Positions 38,919 to 46,481 of a stretch of 64,000 nt of DNA are shown here, piece after piece. Source of the stretch: Myxococcus guangdongensis (GTDB lineage: Bacteria > Myxococcota > Myxococcia > Myxococcales > Myxococcaceae). A program made the position numbers and the translations under genes. Below the pieces are notes generated by a model. That model was not told the origin of the DNA, did no database searches, and saw only the letters and a program-made list of their open reading frames with translations. Numbering within the stretch: position 1 is the first letter of the stretch; the number at the start of each line of letters is the position of its first letter. The stretch is from positions 124,001 to 188,000 of the forward strand of contig NZ_JAJVKW010000001.1 in the NCBI RefSeq assembly GCF_024198255.1. Reading direction: 5' to 3'.

Positions 38919-40010
38919 ATGCCGCGTCGACCCGACCTGGATGCCCTGCGGGGGTTGCTGCTCGTCCTGATGACGCTGACGCACCTGCCCACACGGCTCA
39001 ACGCATACACCAGCCAGCCCTTCGGCTTCGTCTCCGCGGCCGAGGGGTTCGTGTTCCTGTCGGCGTTCCTGGTGGGGGGCACGCATGCGAAGGCATGGGA
39101 CGCGCCGGGGAAGCTGTGGCGCGGCCTGCGGCGACGTGCGCTCAAGGTCTACGCGCACCACGTCGGGCTGCTCTGCTTCGCCTTCACCTTCATCGGCGCC
39201 GTGGGCTGGCTCACCCACCGCCCCGCGGTGCTCAACCTGCTCGACTTCTTCCACCAGGAGCCGCTCACGGCGCTGCTGAGCAGCCTGGTGCTGTTGTACT
39301 GCCCTCCGCTGCTGGACATCCTCCCGCTGTATGTCGTGCTGCTGTTCCTGACGCCCTTCGTGCTGACCGCGGCGCGCCACGCGGGCTGGGGCAAGGTGGT
39401 GTGCCTCAGCGCGCTGGTGTGGCTGTGGGCGCAGCTGGGCCTCAAGCGGGAGCTGTACGGCATGTTGGGGAGTGTGTCCTGGCTGCGGATGAAGATGGAC
39501 CACTCCGGCGCGTTCGACTTGTTCGCCTGGCAGTTCCTCTGGGTGCTCGGCGTGTGGCGGGGAAGCCTCCGGGCCCAGGCCGGTGGGAGCCCCGCGCCGC
39601 CGCCGCGCCTCCAGTGGGTGTTGGCGTGGGCGGTGGTCGGCGTGTTCCTGCTCGCGCGGTACGAGGTGCCGGGGTTCCAGTGGCTCACGAGCTGGCCGGT
39701 GCTGCTCGACAAGTGGACGCTGGCGCCGCTGCGGCTGGTGGACTTCCTGGCGCTGGCGTTGCTCGCGGACCGGGGCGCGCCGCGCGTGTATCGCTGGCTG
39801 CGGCCGAGGGTGTTGGAGCTGCTGGGCAGCGCCTCCCTGCCCGTCTTCAGCGCGCATCTGGTGTTGTGCCTGCTGAGCCTGGCGCTCATCAACGAGAGCG
39901 AGGCGCCCTTGGACAGCCTGGAGGAGGTCGCCGTGCTGGCGGTGACGTTCGCCGGGATGGTGGTGGTGGCGCTGCATCACCAGCGGCGCGCGGCGGCCCT
40001 CTCGGGCTGA
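38919..40010 (+). CDS. OpgC-family membrane acyltransferase
   Basis: 363 residues with about ten transmembrane helices. The opening RRPDLDALRGLLLVLMTLTHLP is the signature of OpgC and related membrane acyltransferases, which add succinyl groups to periplasmic glucans. The start lies 13 bp after the CotH gene stop, implying co-transcription. The actual acceptor in this organism is unknown; opgGH genes are not visible. Confidence 0.82.
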   Translation: MPRRPDLDALRGLLLVLMTLTHLPTRLNAYTSQPFGFVSAAEGFVFLSAFLVGGTHAKAWDAPGKLWRGLRRRALKVYAHHVGLLCFAFTFIGAVGWLTHRPAVLNLLDFFHQEPLTALLSSLVLLYCPPLLDILPLYVVLLFLTPFVLTAARHAGWGKVVCLSALVWLWAQLGLKRELYGMLGSVSWLRMKMDHSGAFDLFAWQFLWVLGVWRGSLRAQAGGSPAPPPRLQWVLAWAVVGVFLLARYEVPGFQWLTSWPVLLDKWTLAPLRLVDFLALALLADRGAPRVYRWLRPRVLELLGSASLPVFSAHLVLCLLSLALINESEAPLDSLEEVAVLAVTFAGMVVVALHHQRRAAALSG

Positions 40011-40026
40011 GCCGCGCGCCACCGCG

Positions 40027-40698
40027 TCAGAGCACCTGACGAAGGCCGAAGCGGCCCCGGGCGCGGAGGGAATCTCCATCCGTGGCGACGACGGGGGTGA
40101 ACTGCCCTTGGCTCGGCTCATAGGCATGCACGCAGCCGTCCTCGAGCTGGTAGACCCAGGCGTAGAGGTTGAGCGCGTGGTTCGCGAGGGCCTCGGCGAC
40201 CGTGGGATGGGAGCGCAGGTTCTCTATCTGCACGAGGACGTTCTCCCCGACGGCCGCGTCGAGGAGGGCATCTCCGCTCAGGTGGGCGTAGCTGGCCTCG
40301 ACGATGCGCCGGGTGGACTCCGCGTGGCGCAGCCATTGGGCCATCTGGGGGAGCCTCTCGAGGAGCTGGGGCTTGAGCAGGCCCTGCATGGCGCCGCAGC
40401 GGGTGTGTCCGCAGACGATGATGTGGCGGACCTTCAGGGCGGCGACGGCGTACTCGATGGTGGCGGCCGTGCCGTTGTTGGCGGTGCTGTAGGGCGGGAT
40501 GATGTTGCCGGCGTTGCGGATGATGAACAGCTCTCCAGGTCCCGCGCCCGTCACCTCATTGGGGAGCACGCGCGAGTCGGAGCAGGTGATGAAGAGGACC
40601 TCGGGGTTCTGCGCCTCCGTGAGCTTCGAGTAGAGCTCCTGCTTGGAGCGGAAGACCTCGGTCTGGAAGTGATGCAGTCCGGGGATGAGTTTCTCCAT
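40027..40698 (-). CDS. Beta-class carbonic anhydrase
   Basis: 223 residues from the ATG at 40698. Zinc ligands and dyad are intact: Cys39 with Asp41-Arg43 in ITCSDSRV, His98 and Cys101 in VCGHTRCGAM. It interconverts CO2 and bicarbonate in the cytoplasm. A longer frame starting at 40782 would add 28 residues without conserved features. It converges on OpgC with a 16-bp gap and diverges from the small lipoprotein gene. Confidence 0.93.
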   Translation of the reverse strand: MEKLIPGLHHFQTEVFRSKQELYSKLTEAQNPEVLFITCSDSRVLPNEVTGAGPGELFIIRNAGNIIPPYSTANNGTAATIEYAVAALKVRHIIVCGHTRCGAMQGLLKPQLLERLPQMAQWLRHAESTRRIVEASYAHLSGDALLDAAVGENVLVQIENLRSHPTVAEALANHALNLYAWVYQLEDGCVHAYEPSQGQFTPVVATDGDSLRARGRFGLRQVL

Positions 40699-40843
40699 GG
40701 AGACGGAGCCTTCACCAGGAGCGGGGTCTCCGACAACCCCATTGCGTGTGCCACGCACGTGACGGTGAACCTTTATGCACACCCAGCGGCCGTGGCATCA
40801 TCAAAAGGCAGTACACCAAGCGCCACTCGCGTTGGGAGGAACC

Positions 40844-41149
40844 ATGCGTACCCTGTTGCCCCTGGGCCTTGCAGTCCTTGGCTTCCAGTTCGGCTGTGGT
40901 GTGGATGATGCCAACACGGAAGCGCCACCCGACATGGCTTCACAAGAAGCCCCGCTGCTCGCCTGTCTGTCGGAGTACTTCATCAGGTACTACAGCGACG
41001 CAACCTTCACCACGCTGGTCGGCACGGAGCGGTGCTTCTGCGGAAGGACCCCCTTGCGTGCGGGGCAGCGGAGCCCGTACTTCATCGAAGCCGACGGCGG
41101 TGAGTGTCCTGGCATTGCGCCGGAAGCACTGGCGAACGAGCCCGAATGA
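40844..41149 (+). CDS. Small lipoprotein with YYSDATFTTLVG motif (DUF6289-like)
   Basis: 101 residues. GGGAGG precedes the ATG; the signal ends FQFGC (Cys17 region). The mature peptide has the run RYYSDATFTTLVGTERCFCG, which I recall from DUF6289-type small exported proteins, and four further Cys. Function unknown; several paralogues per genome are common in myxobacteria. The 140 bp after it hold nothing I can name. Confidence 0.65.
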   Translation: MRTLLPLGLAVLGFQFGCGVDDANTEAPPDMASQEAPLLACLSEYFIRYYSDATFTTLVGTERCFCGRTPLRAGQRSPYFIEADGGECPGIAPEALANEPE

Positions 41150-41321
41150 CCCTGAGGACAGTCGCGTCCTGGACGCCCAATCCGTAGTGTGGAGCGTCAT
41201 GCCAGGGCCTGAGCGGCGAGCAGGCCCCTCGAACAAGCCTGGAGACTCGAGCCGGTCGGTGGACAGGTTGGACACGCCGCTGCCCTTTCGAATTCGGCCG
41301 GCGCAGCGCAGCCCATTGCCA

Positions 41322-41408
41322 GACCCGTGCGGGCAACCCGACACTGACCTCGTCACGCCACCGCCGCAGGGCGCCCAGCTCCACCGCAAGGGCGCTGATG
41401 CGCTCAAA
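41322..41408 (-). pseudogene. Decayed partial copy of the small gene at 44724-45038
   Basis: On the minus strand this segment encodes FERISALAVELGALRRW and continues RDEVSVGLPARV. From the Glu after the first Phe, 23 of 28 residues are identical by eye to the intact protein encoded at 44724-45038. The first half of that protein, including its hydrophobic segment, has no counterpart and there is no start codon with a ribosome site, so I treat it as a remnant. It and the intact copy face the same way and flank the DUF5916 gene. The rest of 41150-41800 shows no convincing gene. Confidence 0.65.
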
Positions 41409-41818
41409 ATGCCAATCAACATAACAACAGACCTCTCCACTTCCTTGCCAGGACAAGAAAGCCGCTCCGGCCCTGCCCTCGCGAAGTGGCGGTTCCCTGA
41501 CCGGGAATCCCACGGGTGCGTGCCAGCGCTCGGCGCGCGCCGGAGGCGACGTCGTCGAACTTCGCCCAGACTCGGCCCCCTGTCGGTTGTGGCGCAGTCC
41601 CCCAGTCGTTCGCCCATCACGTCGAGCACGGCGGACCCTCACGCCGCCTGGCGCGAAGCAACGTCGACGCTCACCGCGTAAAGACAGACATGGGCGACTT
41701 CGCCCTGGAGCGCAGCGCATGGCCGGGTCGCCACGCCCGCTGCCCCCAGGAATCTCCGCGGCCCCCGTAAACCCGAGCGCCCCGTCCACGGAGCGATTCC
41801 CTCCTTCGGTGGCAAATC

Positions 41819-41856
41819 TACGAAGACCTTCGTTGACATCTACGAAGCGATTCGTA
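41819..41856 (+). promoter_or_regulatory. Two tandem palindromic operators, TACGAA-N4-TTCGTA type
   Basis: TACGAA-GACC-TTCGTT (41819-41834) and TACGAA-GCGA-TTCGTA (41841-41856) are 22 bp apart start to start, two helical turns. The first overlaps the -35 box, the second fills the -35/-10 spacer. This is the arrangement of a dimeric repressor, often TetR-type, binding cooperatively over a promoter. No full regulator gene adjoins. Confidence 0.6.
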
Positions 41857-41860
41857 TGAT
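41833..41860 (+). promoter_or_regulatory. Near-consensus sigma-70 promoter
   Basis: TTGACA (41833-41838), a 16-bp spacer, TATGAT (41855-41860): five or six of six bases match in each box, rare in such GC-rich DNA. It points to the short frame at 41867 and, 300 bp on, to the DUF5916 gene. The two palindromes overlap it, so it should be tightly repressed. Confidence 0.65.
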
Positions 41861-41866
41861 GCCTTC

Positions 41867-41950
41867 ATGAAACGGCCGGGCGTGGCCCCCGGAGCGAAGT
41901 CGAGGGGGCAGTGCCCTCACGTGGGGGCACAGGGGCCTTCGGCCGCGTGA
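41867..41950 (+). pseudogene. 27-codon frame after the regulated promoter, possible truncated TetR-type regulator start
   Basis: The ATG lies 7 bp after the -10 box, so it would be nearly leaderless. It encodes MKRPGVAPGAKSRGQ and then 12 further residues before TGA. The opening Arg/Pro/Gly/Lys-rich stretch resembles the disordered start of TetR-family regulators, which often repress their own promoter through sites like the two found here. No helix-turn-helix follows in any frame, so it may be a relic of such a gene, a leader peptide, or chance. Confidence 0.3.
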
Positions 41951-41985
41951 AACAAATCCCCGCCGCGATACACTGAAACCGCCCC

Positions 41986-42042
41986 GGATGCGCGGGCCCG
42001 CCCGCGCATCCATGGAATGGCTAACAAGCCATGAATTCCATG
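41986..42042 (+). promoter_or_regulatory. Two adjacent hairpins upstream of the DUF5916 gene
   Basis: Hairpin 1: GGATGCGCGGG / CCCGCGCATCC, 11 perfect pairs with a 4-base loop (41986-42011). Hairpin 2 begins at the last base: CATGGAA-TGGCT, loop AACA, AGCCA, then TTCCATG after a 4-base bulge (42011-42042). They lie about 120 bp before the ATG at 42163, in the leader that the promoter at 41833 would make. Terminator/attenuator or RNA stability element are the options. Confidence 0.5.
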
Positions 42043-42162
42043 TGACGCCGCGAGGATGGTGGAACGGGCGGCAAGTAGCGCTTCAGGGCCGTTCGGGACA
42101 TCCGTCCGCGCACGTTCGAGGGAGCCTGGTGTCCTCGCTTCGCGAGGCGCGAGGGAGAAGTC

Positions 42163-44739
42163 ATGTCATTCGGCATCAGAGGAATCGTCGCGCTGGGGTT
42201 GTCGCTGTGGAGTCTGGTGGCGGGCGCGGCGGTGGAGGGGCCGGGGAAGGAGCAGTTCCTCCGCGCGGCGAGGGTCGTGGGGCCCATCCAGGTGGATGGG
42301 AAGCTGGACGAAGCCGCCTGGGCGAGCGCGCCGGTGTTCGACGCCTTCGTGGAGCGCTATCCCCACGCGGGGCATGCGCCGTCGGAGAAGACAGAGCTGC
42401 GCATCCTCTACGACGAGGACACCCTGTATGTCGGCGTGGTGGCGCGAGACTCGCAGCCGGCGCTCATCGACCGGCGACTGGGGCGGCGCGACAGCGCGCC
42501 GTTCTCGGACGCGGTGCAGGTGCTCATCGACTCCGCGCATGACCACCGCACGGCGTACTGCTTCTCGCTCACCGCGGGCGGCGTGCAGAGCGATGGGCTG
42601 TTCTACGACGACCGCTACTACACGTCGGACTGGAGCGGCATCTGGGCAGGAGCCACGGGCAGCGTGGAGGACGGCTGGGTGGCGGAGTACGCCATCCCCC
42701 TGTCGCTGCTGCGCTTCCCGGAGGTCCCCATCCAGACGTGGGGCTTCTCGGTGCGTCGGGACATCGCGCGCAAGAACGAGGAGCTCGAGTCGGTGGAGAA
42801 CCCGCGCATCCACAACACGAATGTCTCGCGCCTGGGGCACCTGACGGGGCTCGAGGACGTGCGGCCTCGTGGCCGATGGGAGCTGATGCCGTACCTCGCG
42901 GGGCGCGGGCTGATGCATCCGCAGTACGCCAGCGGGGCACGCCCCTCGCCGCGGCTGTTGAGCCCATCGCTGGACGTGGGCCTGGACGTGCGCGCGACGC
43001 TGAGCAGCAGCCTGGCGCTGGCGGCCACCTTCAACCCCGACTTCGGCGAGGTGGAAGCGGACGAGATGCTGCTCAACCTCAGCACCTTCGAGGCGTACTA
43101 CCCGGAGCGCCGCCCCTTCTTCACCCAGGGCATGGAGCTGTTCCAGCCGGTGGGCATGGGCGTGGGGGACTCCCCCCTCGCGCTGTTCTATTCGCGGCGC
43201 ATCGGCCTGGACACCCCCATCCTGGGCGCGGCGAAGGTGACGGGCACGGTGGGCGGCGTGCAGGTGGGCGTCCTGGACGCGCTCGTCACGGGCCCCTGGC
43301 AGGCGCGCGACGAGGAGCAACCGGACCGCAGACTGCGTCTGGACTGGCGGCGCCCTTTGCACGTGGGGCCGGGCGTACAGCTCCCGGACAGGCCCTCCGC
43401 GACGACGCACTACCTGGTGGCGGTGGCGCGAGGAAAGGTGGGCGAGGGCTCACGGGTAGGCGGCGCGCTGACGATGGCCAACCCGCTGTCGGGCACCTGC
43501 ACCCAGGAGGACGCGGAGCAGGAAGGCGCCGAGCGGAAGGCCGCGTGCCGGGCCCGGGGAGGACTGGCTGGCGCGCTCGACTTCGACTTGAAGACGGCGG
43601 ACAGCACGTGGGGCGTGTACGGCATGTTGGTGGCGTCACGCACGTCGGGCGGCCCTCCGGAGCAGGTGCTGGCGGACGGCACGCGGCTGGAGCAGGGCGA
43701 CTCGGGTGTGGGCGGCTACGTGCGCGCGGGGCGCTTCGGTGGCGAGGGCCTTCGCCCGGAGGTCGGCGTGGACGTGTCGTCGCCCAGGCTGTCGTTGTTC
43801 GCCGCGGGCTTCCAGCGCTCGCAGAACGAAGTGGCGCCTCGGGCGACGCTGCGCTTCGCGAGGCCCAATGGGCTGGGGCCCTTCAAGGCGTTCTTCGCCA
43901 ACGCCCATCTGGGCGCGCGCTGGTCGGCGGACGAGCGGCGCCTGCACCGCGTCACCTGGATGAACCTCTACGCCAGCGCGACGCTGCCCACCTTCGACAC
44001 GGTGAGCGTGGAGACGGGCGTGGACCTGAATGCCTATGACGTGCGGGAGATGCGGGGGACGGGCGTGCCGGTGCAGCGGCCGGACCGGAGCTTCGTCAGC
44101 GTCTACTTCGAGACGAACCGCAACCGGCTCGTGTCGGTCGAGGCCTCCGGCGCGGTGGGCCACCGAGGCCAGGGCGGGCCGAGCCCCGCCGCGTGGGACT
44201 GGGGCTACGAGGTCGGCGTGTCGCTCCGTCCCCATCCGACGCTGGAGACCCAGCTCGAGCTGGGCAACGACAAGACGGACCACGGGCCGCGCTTCGTGGA
44301 GACCCTGGCCGACGGTCGCTTCCTCCTGGGCTCGCTGGATGCGCGCTACCTGTCGCTCACGCTGCGGCAGGAGTGGGTGGTGTCGCCTCGCTTCACGGTG
44401 CAGGGGTACGCGCAGCTCTTCACGGCGTATGGCCTGTACGGCCCCTTCTTCACGGCCACGTCCGACGCGCAGCGGACCCGGGTGCGGCTGTCTTCGCTCG
44501 TGCCCGTCGAGCGCACCGACAGCAGCAGCTTCTACTCGACGGCGCTGAACGTGAATCTGGTGCTGCGCTGGGAGTACCGACTGGGCTCCACGCTCTTCTT
44601 CGTCTACTCACGCGCGCAGGAGGGACTGCCGACGCCCGAGGGGGAGCGGCCCTTCGCCTCGCTGCGGCCCCGACGGTTGCTGGAAGGTCCCGCCAACGAC
44701 GCGGTGATGCTCAAGTGGAGCTACTACTGGGGGGCGTGA
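42163..44739 (+). CDS. DUF5916 protein with N-terminal CBM9-like domain, outer-membrane barrel
   Basis: 858 residues. GGGAGAAG precedes the ATG; signal peptide cleaves after residue 24 or so (AGAA). Residues of about 38-225 are the CBM9-like sandwich typical of this family (IQVDGKLDEAAWASAPVFDAF, DTLYVGVVARD). The rest carries DUF5916 hallmarks: FNPDFGEVEADEMLLNLSTFEAYYPERRPFF split over about residues 288-320, then alternating beta strands ending in an aromatic terminal strand, consistent with an outer-membrane barrel. Members are often near TonB or protease systems, and their function is unsettled. The 3' end overlaps a convergent small gene by 16 bp. Confidence 0.85.
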   Translation: MSFGIRGIVALGLSLWSLVAGAAVEGPGKEQFLRAARVVGPIQVDGKLDEAAWASAPVFDAFVERYPHAGHAPSEKTELRILYDEDTLYVGVVARDSQPALIDRRLGRRDSAPFSDAVQVLIDSAHDHRTAYCFSLTAGGVQSDGLFYDDRYYTSDWSGIWAGATGSVEDGWVAEYAIPLSLLRFPEVPIQTWGFSVRRDIARKNEELESVENPRIHNTNVSRLGHLTGLEDVRPRGRWELMPYLAGRGLMHPQYASGARPSPRLLSPSLDVGLDVRATLSSSLALAATFNPDFGEVEADEMLLNLSTFEAYYPERRPFFTQGMELFQPVGMGVGDSPLALFYSRRIGLDTPILGAAKVTGTVGGVQVGVLDALVTGPWQARDEEQPDRRLRLDWRRPLHVGPGVQLPDRPSATTHYLVAVARGKVGEGSRVGGALTMANPLSGTCTQEDAEQEGAERKAACRARGGLAGALDFDLKTADSTWGVYGMLVASRTSGGPPEQVLADGTRLEQGDSGVGGYVRAGRFGGEGLRPEVGVDVSSPRLSLFAAGFQRSQNEVAPRATLRFARPNGLGPFKAFFANAHLGARWSADERRLHRVTWMNLYASATLPTFDTVSVETGVDLNAYDVREMRGTGVPVQRPDRSFVSVYFETNRNRLVSVEASGAVGHRGQGGPSPAAWDWGYEVGVSLRPHPTLETQLELGNDKTDHGPRFVETLADGRFLLGSLDARYLSLTLRQEWVVSPRFTVQGYAQLFTAYGLYGPFFTATSDAQRTRVRLSSLVPVERTDSSSFYSTALNVNLVLRWEYRLGSTLFFVYSRAQEGLPTPEGERPFASLRPRRLLEGPANDAVMLKWSYYWGA

Positions 44740-45038
44740 GGGCCGCGCCACTCGCCCCCCCTCCGAACCAACTCCACACGATTCGGGACTTGACCCAGCT
44801 CCACCGTCTGCCGGACCTGAACAGGAAGGCCGACGGCGAACTCGTCGCGCCAACGCCGCAAGGCGCCCAGTTCCACCGCGAGGGCGTCGATGCGCTCGTC
44901 CTGACGGGCGACCTTCTCGACGAGCGCGCGAGTCTCCCCGACGAGGGACTTCGCGGCCCCGGTGAGGACACCGACTCCCGCCGTTCCGAGCAGGGAGCCA
45001 ACGACGAGCTGAATGGACTGCGTCTCTTCTGCGGTCAC
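44724..45038 (-). CDS. Small protein with hydrophobic segment and coiled coil (104 aa)
   Basis: The GTG start at 45038 gives a hydrophobic N-terminal stretch (IQLVVGSLLGTAGVGVLTGAA, split as a single helix) followed by a coiled coil with an Arg/Glu-rich ALAVELGALRRWRDE core and a Pro/Arg-rich tail. Size and layout recall phage holin-associated or tail-assembly proteins, but the match is too weak to name. The stop lies inside the end of the DUF5916 gene. A decayed copy of its second half is at 41322-41408. Confidence 0.55.
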   Translation of the reverse strand: MTAEETQSIQLVVGSLLGTAGVGVLTGAAKSLVGETRALVEKVARQDERIDALAVELGALRRWRDEFAVGLPVQVRQTVELGQVPNRVELVRRGGEWRGPHAPQ

Positions 45039-45383
45039 GGCATCACCAGGGACTAGGAGTGCCCTTGGTAAATGCGTGTGACTTCTAGAAGTGGCTCAGG
45101 TGTCCATTGCCCTCAGCACAAGCTGACGCCCTTAACGCAGTCAGAGAAGCCTGGATGCAACGTGTCGAAAAGTACGGCATCGGGAGGCCAGGTGGAGACC
45201 TGCACCATCCATGGGCTGTCCATCCGTCAGACAGATGGGCAACGATAGAAACTTCTGGTGCGTCCGCACGGCCTGCAGCTGACCTGCTGACAACCGCCAT
45301 CCTCCTGGCAACGGCCTCCTGATGGTATTCCATTTCATCTGAAACCCAGCTACGCTTGCTAAGCCTTACTTCCTGGAGGCCGC
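45039..45383. other. Intergenic stretch, less GC-rich, with a 12-bp perfect palindrome
   Basis: No convincing gene in these 345 bp. ACTTCTAGAAGT at 45081-45092 is a perfect palindrome lying 40-55 bp upstream of the minus-strand small gene. The right part (about 45310-45383) leads into the Shine-Dalgarno TGGAGG of the lipoprotein gene at 45384 and probably holds its promoter. Confidence 0.4.
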
Positions 45384-45668
45384 ATGCATAAAATTCTCGG
45401 AGCCGTGCTGTTGACTGGGCTGTTGGCGGGCTGTGGCGGTACCGAAGCACAAGATGAAGGGCAGCCAACTGGTGGCGAGGAGGCGGGCGACGTTCATGCT
45501 GCGGCGTGGCCCCTATGCAGCACGAGGCAGGGCAATCTGTGTTCACCAAAGAGTCCAAGTCGCGCCTGTACGGATGATGCCACGAATCAGACCTTCCAAT
45601 GCGCTTGCATCCCCGAGTTCCCCAATTCCCAATATGGCAGGTGGGCCTGCGCCGCAATGGAGGGATGA
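45384..45668 (+). CDS. Small Cys-rich lipoprotein (94 aa)
   Basis: TGGAGG eight bases before the ATG; signal MHKILGAVLLTGLLAGC (Cys17). The mature part starts with an acidic Gly/Glu linker and continues with six Cys in a pattern C-x6-C-x8-C-x10-C-x-C then one more near the end, likely three disulphides. Same design as the lipoprotein at 15355-15609 (LLAGCGG, acidic linker, terminal C-x-C). Function unknown. Confidence 0.72.
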   Translation: MHKILGAVLLTGLLAGCGGTEAQDEGQPTGGEEAGDVHAAAWPLCSTRQGNLCSPKSPSRACTDDATNQTFQCACIPEFPNSQYGRWACAAMEG

Positions 45669-45728
45669 GGCCCTGGCCGCTCCTGAATGCTCAGCCTGGC
45701 AATAGGGGGCGGCGCGCAGGAACAGCCC

Positions 45729-45842
45729 TTCGTCGCGGGGTTTGAGGTTGTGCGCGAGCAGTCCGTTCACGACATAGGTCTTCGCGAAGCGAACGGAAAT
45801 CCGCATCACGTCGCCGGCCGCCGTGGGCTCGACTCTTGCCAC
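45729..45842 (-). pseudogene. Possible remnant of a HINT-type domain end
   Basis: The minus strand reads MRISVRFAKTYVVNGLLAHN, ending in the (T/Y)-x-V-x-G-L-x-x-H-N pattern found at the C-terminus of HINT (intein-like) domains of polymorphic toxins. An in-frame stop lies just upstream and the continuation runs out, so if real it is a fragment. The remainder of 45669-45982 shows nothing recognisable. Confidence 0.25.
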
Positions 45843-45982
45843 GCGGCCCTACGCCCACCTGAGCCCCGACTCTCGGAGGAAGGCTGTCACGGTCCTGGAC
45901 GGCCCCCTTGCGCTGGCGTGCGACATACGTGCAACACAGGAGGGAGTCGCCGCTAACCACCTGTAACGACTCGTAAAAACAA

Positions 45983-46068
45983 TGCACGAACCGGGAATCG
46001 AACCCGGACGACCCTTGCGAGTCAGCGGATTTTAAGTCCGCTGCGTCTGCCAGTTCCGCCATTCGTGC
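45983..46068 (-). tRNA. tRNA-Leu (anticodon UAA)
   Basis: The complement folds as a class II tRNA of 86 nt: acceptor GCACGAA/TTCGTGC with discriminator A, D arm with GGCAGAC, anticodon stem GCGGA/TCCGC around loop CTTAAAA (anticodon TAA at 46032-46034), a long variable arm and T arm with GGTTCGATTCC. CCA is not encoded. A T-rich run follows the 3' end. The adjacent DNA holds small or broken genes, as is common at tRNA loci. Confidence 0.97.
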
Positions 46069-46329
46069 AGGCCCCACAGTCCTACCAATCCCCCTGCCCA
46101 CTGCTCAACACCATTCCGAGGCTCCACCCCGTCCGCCCGGAGGCGCGGCCCTGTCCCCTGCCCGACGCCCCCCTCTCGGACTCGACGGCGCCCTGCTTTC
46201 ACTGTCCTGAAAGCGCCTCACGGGCACGACCCGGGGACGAACGACTTCTCCGGCGGCACCGCGCATTCTCCGCGGGTTCCATTGGAACGGCAGGTTTCAT
46301 CTCGGCCCAAGCCCCGGAGAACGCCGCAC

Positions 46330-46467
46330 ATGAGCACGCCGCACCGTTCGCTCCTCCGAGCGGACGTCGTCCTGGTGAACGCACCCGGCGTGTATGCCTT
46401 TCGTGAGCACCCCGACTCGCGCTCCGTGCTCCATCGAGAGCTCGTGACCCACGCCCTGGGCCACTGA
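46330..46467 (+). CDS. Small ORF (45 aa) in front of the adenylation enzyme
   Basis: The ATG at 46330 is preceded by GGAG at ten bases and the stop lies 14 bp before the adenylation gene. It includes RADVVLVNAPGVYAFREHP, which reminds me of the first strand of B12-binding radical SAM proteins (VLLNxPSVYDFR); if so it is the truncated head of such a gene. A genuine short peptide is the other option. A 7-bp inverted repeat (46195-46214) lies upstream; 46069-46329 otherwise shows nothing. Confidence 0.35.
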   Translation: MSTPHRSLLRADVVLVNAPGVYAFREHPDSRSVLHRELVTHALGH

Positions 46468-46481
46468 GGAGAATCACATCC

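Noticed and set aside
41082..41789. A full minus-strand gene of 235 codons
   Set aside because: Only 28-40 residues show homology to a real protein; the rest is Arg/Pro/Gly-rich with no ribosome site, so it is scored as a remnant.
45085..45657. A 190-codon minus-strand frame
   Set aside because: It overlaps the lipoprotein at 45384 antisense, has no domain, and starts without a ribosome site; the lipoprotein has both signal peptide and ribosome site.
45691..46101. A minus-strand frame starting MGRGIGRTVGPARMAELADAADL
   Set aside because: It is the translation of the tRNA-Leu gene; MAELADAADLKS is the well-known artefact of tRNA-Leu loci.
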